The position numbers and the translations under genes were made by a program. Shown here in pieces: positions 58,490-64,000 of a DNA stretch of 64,000 nucleotides. The notes below the pieces were generated by a model. That model did no database searches. It was given only the letters and a program-made list of their open reading frames with translations, and had not been told where the DNA came from. Positions within the stretch are counted from its first letter, which is position 1. Every line of letters starts with the position of its first letter. Source of the DNA: Sordaria brevicollis (Eukaryota; Ascomycota; Sordariomycetes; Sordariales; Sordariaceae); assembly GCA_033439795.1 (NCBI GenBank), contig JAUTDP010000007.1, positions 1,922,001 to 1,986,000 of the forward strand. Reading direction: 5' to 3'.

Positions 58490-60070
58490 TTACGCATGCA
58501 TGGCAAGGCCACTATCAATGGAGCCAATCATGCGCTCCTTCTGGTTCATCCTATTAGCGGAAGAAGACACGGAACTCGACGAGTTGGTCGTATCCTGCAG
58601 GGCAAGCTTGGTGCTGGACCTGCTGGTAGGTCTGCCCTTTGTTGACGACAACAAAGTGCTGTCCTCGGAAGCGAGACGACCATCATCGGCGCTCTTGATG
58701 GTGGGGAGCTTGGGTCTCTGGGCGGCGTGGGGTGGGAAGTGGCTGCTGCTTAGTGACTCCAGGCTCTTGGAGATGTAGGCGTCCTCCGCCTCGTCTTCGT
58801 CGCTATCGGGGGTGACGACGGCGCGGTTGCTGCGTCTCCGTGTGGACCGCCTCTTTGGCGCTTTGACGCTTGAGTTATCCTCGTCAGATCCGTCAGAGCC
58901 CGTGGACAAGTCCTGGCTTCTGGTCGTAAGGCGGCTGCTGGTTCTCCGGGCCATGGAACCATTGGTCGCCCTCTTAGATCTCGCCCGGGACATGGTAGAA
59001 GCAACCGAGTACAACTCGGGGTCCAGGTATCCGTCACCATTGGCGGTTCGCTGCTGAATCTTAGCCTCGAGAGCCTTGTCGCCGACAATCCTACCCAGCG
59101 ATGGCCTTCCTTCCATAGACATGCTGCTGCCCATCGTCCTCCTGGACTGCACACTCATAGTGCTGGCGCTCCTGCTAACAGGGACCTTGCCCTCCATCAC
59201 CTTGGCGGGAGGTGGGGGTTGCAACATCCAGGCGCGCGCGTTCTTGTGCGACGGCTTGCTGCTGACGACCGGAGGATGATAGTCATTGACGGGCGGGTTC
59301 TTGGTGGAGAAGTAAAAGTTATACCTATCCTCCTCCGTTACCTGCTTCTCGAGCCCCAGCTTGGATTCGACATAACGACCAGCGCTCGAACCCGCCTGCT
59401 TGATGGCGTCCATAAGCTTATAACTTGTCCTGATGGACTCGTCATCGTAGCCCCAAAGTTCCTCATCCTCGCGCTGATACCGCTTCATGTTCCAGTCGGT
59501 ACCAACGGTTGTCGCCGAAGCCGTCTTGCTCAGCACGGCGCTGGCAGCATCGTCATGGTGTTCTGGAAGTGCCGAAGTAGGAGAAGGCCCCCTCGTATCT
59601 GGCCTCACAGTTTCCGTCTCCGCATCTTTTTCTAGGTGTGCTACGACCTCTGAGAGTGGGGGATGAACGAAACCAACAGGCTTATTGTTGGCTTCCTCTG
59701 TTGTTGGTGTTATGGGAGTCGCTGTCGTCGGCCGTGCCATGCTGATGGCGTGCGTACTCCCCGTCGCTATGCTCACACCATCTCGACTTTCACACATCAA
59801 GCCCCTCTGGCTTTGACTCTTGCTGGCATCGTTTGGTTTGCTCTTCTTGGGCAGACATGGTCCCATGCGAATCTCCTCGGCCCAGTAAGGGTTCGTATTA
59901 TAGGGGTCCGGATGGCGATATAGGTGCGGCTGCTCGGCGATGATGCGTGCCTTTTCCTTCCGCTCCTTTTTTGCCTTTTTCTGTGTCCGGTGTTCATGAC
60001 GAAGTTGGAGACATGGTGTGCAGGCGAGGTAGTAGAACAAGGCCGACTGAATGGCGACGCAGATAGACAT
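58490..60070 (-). CDS. Conserved filamentous-fungal protein, unknown function
   Basis: One uninterrupted 526-aa frame. The best-conserved part is the N-terminus: a short hydrophobic, Cys-containing start (MSICVAIQSALFYYLACTPC) followed by a Lys/Arg/Glu-rich helix, then PHLYRHPDPYNTNPYWAEEI. The cysteines at the hydrophobic start could be lipidated, but that is inference. A middle block WNMKRYQREDEELWGYDDES leads to a folded-looking stretch around SYKLMDAIKQAGSSAGRYVE. The remainder is Ser/Arg-rich and disordered, with an SDEDEAEDAY acidic motif. I recall relatives in other ascomycetes, all uncharacterised. Confidence 0.8.
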   Translation of the reverse strand: MSICVAIQSALFYYLACTPCLQLRHEHRTQKKAKKERKEKARIIAEQPHLYRHPDPYNTNPYWAEEIRMGPCLPKKSKPNDASKSQSQRGLMCESRDGVSIATGSTHAISMARPTTATPITPTTEEANNKPVGFVHPPLSEVVAHLEKDAETETVRPDTRGPSPTSALPEHHDDAASAVLSKTASATTVGTDWNMKRYQREDEELWGYDDESIRTSYKLMDAIKQAGSSAGRYVESKLGLEKQVTEEDRYNFYFSTKNPPVNDYHPPVVSSKPSHKNARAWMLQPPPPAKVMEGKVPVSRSASTMSVQSRRTMGSSMSMEGRPSLGRIVGDKALEAKIQQRTANGDGYLDPELYSVASTMSRARSKRATNGSMARRTSSRLTTRSQDLSTGSDGSDEDNSSVKAPKRRSTRRRSNRAVVTPDSDEDEAEDAYISKSLESLSSSHFPPHAAQRPKLPTIKSADDGRLASEDSTLLSSTKGRPTSRSSTKLALQDTTNSSSSVSSSANRMNQKERMIGSIDSGLAMHA

Positions 60071-61983
60071 CCTCAGCTAGCACTATGGCCAGTGCTGGCC
60101 GTTCTCTCCCAACCTTGACACTCCCCTTTCGTTGGTCCTCCTCTTGGTCTGCTTATAGATAATTTTTTTTATCCGGATCGATATACCGAGATCATATATC
60201 CCAAACGCGGGAGGTTTCGGCAAGGTGCCCCTGGTTCGAGGGAGCGGGGTCGTCGTCGTCACGGTTGATGGAGTCCGGAGGAGCCGTTGGAGTCTATAAC
60301 AGAGATAGCGATGGAGATGCCAATGGTATGTATTTCATAAAAGTTCCGCACAGCTACACTAGCAAGTAAGTCGCTCTGTGAAGGTGGATCAGTCGTAAAG
60401 ATGAAATGTCGTGACGAGCGTAGAGGTAGTCAATGTGGCCAAGTTGACCTCTTCGGGGGGAAGAAGTGTTGGCGGCGGCGGTATAGGGGGTAGTATTGAA
60501 GTGCCCGATCAAGACTGGTAGCGGAGGATCCGGGAATGCAAGGCGCAGTGGGTGAAAACGGAAACGGAAGCTGACTATCGTCTACCAGTGAGGACGAGTT
60601 GCGAGTGGTTGCGGTGTACAGTTAACGGTAAGGTAATGCGATGGCCTGGTGGTGTGAATTGGTGTAGTGGGTGAGTGGTGGTGGCCTGTCTTGGCTGTGC
60701 TCCCCAACAACCCCAGCCGGCTCGCTTCTCCGCAGGACCCTACTGGCAAGCAGGTAGGTTAGGTTAGGTGAGGAGTATGGTAAATGTGCGTCGTGTGCCC
60801 TGCTCAGTCGTCGTTGGCAATGGATGGCGTAGGACGCTGTGGATGTTGATGGATCCACGTCTGCCAAATCACAGAGCCTGGAGATGGAAGAGTTGCGTTG
60901 TTGTCGCACCCGGGCATTGGCATGGGGGGGACCGCCGTCAAGGTGGTTGCTGCTGTCGCTGCTGCTGCTACTGCTGCCGCCCGGCGTATACACGTTAACG
61001 TACAAGTTCGTTGGAGGAAACCTGAACCTGTTGCTCGGATACAGAAAACCCCGAGTTCTACAGGTACGCTTTGCTGTTGTCCAGGTAGGGAGGGGCAGAG
61101 CTGCACAATGAACCAAGATTGATTGCTTGATTGCCAATTGCCCAGACCTTGGAGGGCAAAAGGGGGCGAAATGGAGATGGCTAGGTATAGCGAACTAAGG
61201 TCGGTCGCTTATATAAAAGCAGAAAGAGGAAAGCGGAAAGAGAATCGCGGGAACCAAGATCTCGGAACTCGCAGAGCCAAAACCCTAGATGTTAAGAGTA
61301 GTGTAGTGGAGGAAATGTGGAAGTAATGACGGGCGGGAGGAGTCTGAATCGTCTGGGCTTCTCACTTGTTCAATTGCACACACCCATACTGGTTATGTTA
61401 GGTGAACAATCAAAGGGCTGTCTGTGGCCACGTCCCTTTTTCACCTTGAACGGCAAAAGAATGCCATGTGAGATTGGAAACGAGACGGGAAGGGAGAAGG
61501 AAATGGAGTCAATGAACCATGGAGATGGGACCGATTTGAGTGGAAACCAACCTTTCTGCCAAAGCGCGCTGAGGTGCTCCATTCAGCCGTTACACCATCG
61601 ACGACAATCAGGGACTTTTGTTCCCATTTTACGACCACCCAAAAAGCTGATGGAACGAGGCGGGCTTGAATGAAACCCGTTTCCCCGTCCGACCCATGAG
61701 CGGGAACCCAGGGGCTCGGCGAAGTAACCAAGGGGTGGAAGGGACTGGGAAGGAGAGCACACACCACCCCATCACACACAAAACCACCTGCAGGGGAAAG
61801 AGGAACGGAATGATTTGTGTGCGTGTGTGTGTGGCAGGAGGTCTTCGGGGAAGCACTGCAGCCAGCCAGCCAAAGATGCAGGCGCAATTCATCAACGAGC
61901 CAAACGGGAAGGAAGAAGGACGACAAAGAAGGGAAGTCGAAGGGACCTCACTCGCACGCACAAGGGGGTGGTGGTGGTGTTGT

Positions 61984-62015
61984 TGGACGGTTGGACGGCT
62001 GGACGGCTGGACGGA
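61984..62015. repeat. 8-bp minisatellite, four units
   Basis: Four tandem copies of a TTGGACGG/CTGGACGG unit, preceded by GTGGTGGTGGTGTTG. A simple tandem array with no coding meaning seen. Confidence 0.85.
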
Positions 62016-62062
62016 TCCACAAATGCCCCCAAACCCAGGGGGGCGCCGTCAAAGTTCGAGGT

Positions 62063-62415
62063 GACTAGGGCGACTGTGTAAGTGTCTAAGGCGACTGTGT
62101 GGAGCCCAATGTCTAAGTCTCAGCTAAAGTCTAGGTTAGTGTTAGGGTTAGGTTAGTGGTTAGGGTAGGTTAGGGTTAGTTAGGGTTAGTTCCGGGGGTG
62201 CAGGGGGCCGGCGAGAGGCCCCCGCGTGTGAATGGGAAAAAATGCCTTCGAAAAGGCTGAGTTTAGAGCGTTGTTGTTGCGGTCTTGAAATGAGGATTCT
62301 GGTGATGGTTGCGGCGCGCGAAATCAATGCTCAACTTCGCGGTCTTGGCATTACTGGCATCGAACTTGTATGGCCCCACACAGTCGCCCCAGACAGTTAT
62401 ACAGTCGCCCTAGTC
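62063..62415. repeat. 44-bp inverted repeat flanking a telomere-like tract
   Basis: 62,063-62,106 (GACTAGGGCGACTGTGTAAG and on) is an inverted copy of 62,372-62,415 with about six mismatches. Each arm contains two copies of GGCGACTGT. The loop of about 265 bp contains the TTAGGG-type tract and a GGGGGCC/GGCCCCC short hairpin near 62,201-62,222. The mismatches are not all transitions, so this is not simply RIP. Confidence 0.8.
62133..62190 (+). repeat. Interstitial telomere-like repeat tract
   Basis: 58 bp made of degenerate TTAGGG units: four exact TTAGGG copies mixed with TTAGG and GTTAGT variants. TTAGGG is the telomere repeat of Neurospora and most filamentous fungi. The tract is internal, with unique sequence on both sides, and the G-rich strand is the + strand. 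Confidence 0.85.
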
Positions 62416-64000
62416 GGCTCGTCAAAGTTGCGCCCGATTTCATCCAATAGGAGACGGTAAAGATTCCGTACCCCACAATCCGCGACGGCCAGGCACCGTG
62501 GCACCGCCAAGAAAGACGCTTGGCCGTGCACAGCCTGGCGCTGCCGAGAAAATATGCATCGAAATGTTCCACGCAATTTTGGGAGGAGCGGTTGATCTGT
62601 GATCCATCGTGCTGTATTTGCTGTGAAACGGGAAAACGAGCTGACGATGATTTTCTCGCTCGCTTTTGCCTCTTTTCGGCCCTGACCGAAAGAAACGCAA
62701 ATCTCATCTCGGGGATGGACATTGGATCCTACTCGCAACCAACTGAACCCATCCAGATCTTGAGGTTATCGGCACGTGTAGTTTGTACTCTAGGTATTCT
62801 CCGGGTGTATATTGGTAAGATGTTCCTGAAATGATGCCTTTTGAGTTTTATCTACCGATCGGTAACCTCAACCCGAAAACAACGTCATTCATTGATGTCG
62901 ATGGGGACTATGCACACGAACACGTTCGGCCTAATCTCGTTCATGACGCTCTGCTTTAGCAGTCCCCTCCAATGTCCCCAAGGGCAAAAGAAGAAAATAC
63001 AATTTCACATGTCGTATCTCATATGGAATGAAATATCGAAGGATTCTAGCCATATGGCTTGATCCTTGGGCCCATGGGTAGGTACGAAATTAGCAAAGCG
63101 AGCGGGAGACCCTCGAGCAAATACATACACGTTTGAATGCCCCCCTTATTATACCATTCTCGCCTATTGACGGTCTCGGTTGTTGGGCTTGTTGGCGTTG
63201 TTGCTTGTTGGATACATATCGAAGCGTCATGCCTCAAGGCTGGCGCAACGTGCTTGAGTGACCGTGGAGAAACCTGCCGTCGTAGGATTTGCTCTGGTGT
63301 ATGTAGGAGCAAGAAGCGTTGGACAGTGGTGCATATGAGAGCACAAAAGGCTCGTTGGTTCGATTTCAAGGTCTCCAAAATGTTTCATCCCATTGCCGGT
63401 TACCCGCCCCTGTACGAGGTCTAATCGGCACATGGATGAATTGGCCGCCGAGAGTAAGCGAGATATTGCTGATTGCATGGTTCTGAGCAACACGATCCAA
63501 CGCGATGATTGAACCTCGATACGGAAACTATTCAAATGGAACACGTACCCGTTTATATCACGGGTGGTCAAGAGAGAGACAAATGCAGAAAAACTAGAGA
63601 GCGTGGTCAAGGTCTAGTTCAGTTCCGGCGCACGACAGCGTTTTTTAAGACGTTAATATACATACAGAAGACTCCTCGCCCAGCCCACGTGGTTTTCTCA
63701 GAAAAAGCCAAACGTTTGTGTCTCTTTGTATAAATGGCAGCAAACCCCATGATCAAATGATAAAGCAGATCGACTCCGTGACGTTAACGCATAACAGGAG
63801 TATCATCCTCCTCCTCTTCTTCCTCCTCTCCCATTCCTTCGCATATCCACCCCCAAGGACGCAAGTAGCACATGTTGATTAGTAATAGAGCTCATTACCT
63901 CCTCGATAGCTTTCCCCCCCTTTCATACTAGTGGTTTCGTATACCCATGATCCAGACTCATCTGTTTAAACGTCCCACTCCGTCTCAACGAGCTCAGGCT

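Larger units (their letters stand above)
60071..64000. other. Gene-poor right end
   Basis: 3.9 kb. The first 1.1 kb is the promoter and leader side of the gene ending at 60,070. Frames of 100-171 codons (60,622 minus; 61,441 minus; 61,666; 63,227 minus) overlap each other on opposite strands and show no domain. Repeated structures are listed separately: a GGACGGYT minisatellite, a telomere-like tract and the inverted repeat around it. 63,806-63,835 is a CTC/TTC run. Confidence 0.5.

Overview
The window is filamentous-ascomycete nuclear DNA, most likely Neurospora or a close relative in the Sordariaceae. Three things point there. Genes have short introns (about 52-92 bp) with GTAAGT/GTATG donors and CTAAC-type branch points. 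Coding regions favour C in the third position. One 12-kb block has been reduced to A+T by transition mutations of the kind made by repeat-induced point mutation (RIP). The os-4-type MAPKKK, a proline-catabolism gene and a bHLH gene in this order agree with what I remember of the N. crassa genome, but I could not check that.

Layout. 1-1539: non-coding flank with a 26-bp perfect palindrome. 1540-13703: a RIP-mutated island made of two tandem Ty1/copia LTR retrotransposons. Each is complete from LTR to LTR with its own 5-bp target-site duplication, and 81 bp of unmutated unique DNA separates them. The 5' LTR of the first carries a nested 909-bp Mutator-like (MULE-type) non-autonomous DNA transposon with a 9-bp duplication; removing it makes the two LTRs equal in length. 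13709-15800: intergenic, with a perfect 35-bp inverted repeat.

The euchromatic part then has eleven protein genes and one tRNA gene. In order they are: an Ssk2/os-4 MAPKKK (-), Sld3 replication-initiation factor (+), Dpb4 histone-fold subunit of DNA polymerase epsilon (-), a single-pass membrane protein (-), mitochondrial delta-1-pyrroline-5-carboxylate dehydrogenase (+), a bHLH transcription factor (+), a small conserved protein (+), intron-containing tRNA-Asp (-), a PhoD-like phosphatase (-), a mitochondrial rhomboid protease (-), a Tma17/Adc17-like proteasome-assembly chaperone candidate (+), an orphan C-terminal half of a HET-type protein (+) and a conserved fungal protein of unknown function (-). 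The last 3.9 kb has no gene I can support, but holds an interstitial telomere-like TTAGGG tract inside a 44-bp inverted repeat.

Functional links. sld3 and dpb4 both act at replication origins, lie tail to tail, and each has an ACGCGT (MCB-type) box about 245-280 bp upstream of its start codon. The other genes look like ordinary single-gene units. I found no gene cluster, CRISPR array or new defence system. The least expected items are the nested transposon arrangement, the telomere-like foldback, the HET remnant, and a codon-biased open frame ending in a hydrophobic region just downstream of the small conserved gene.
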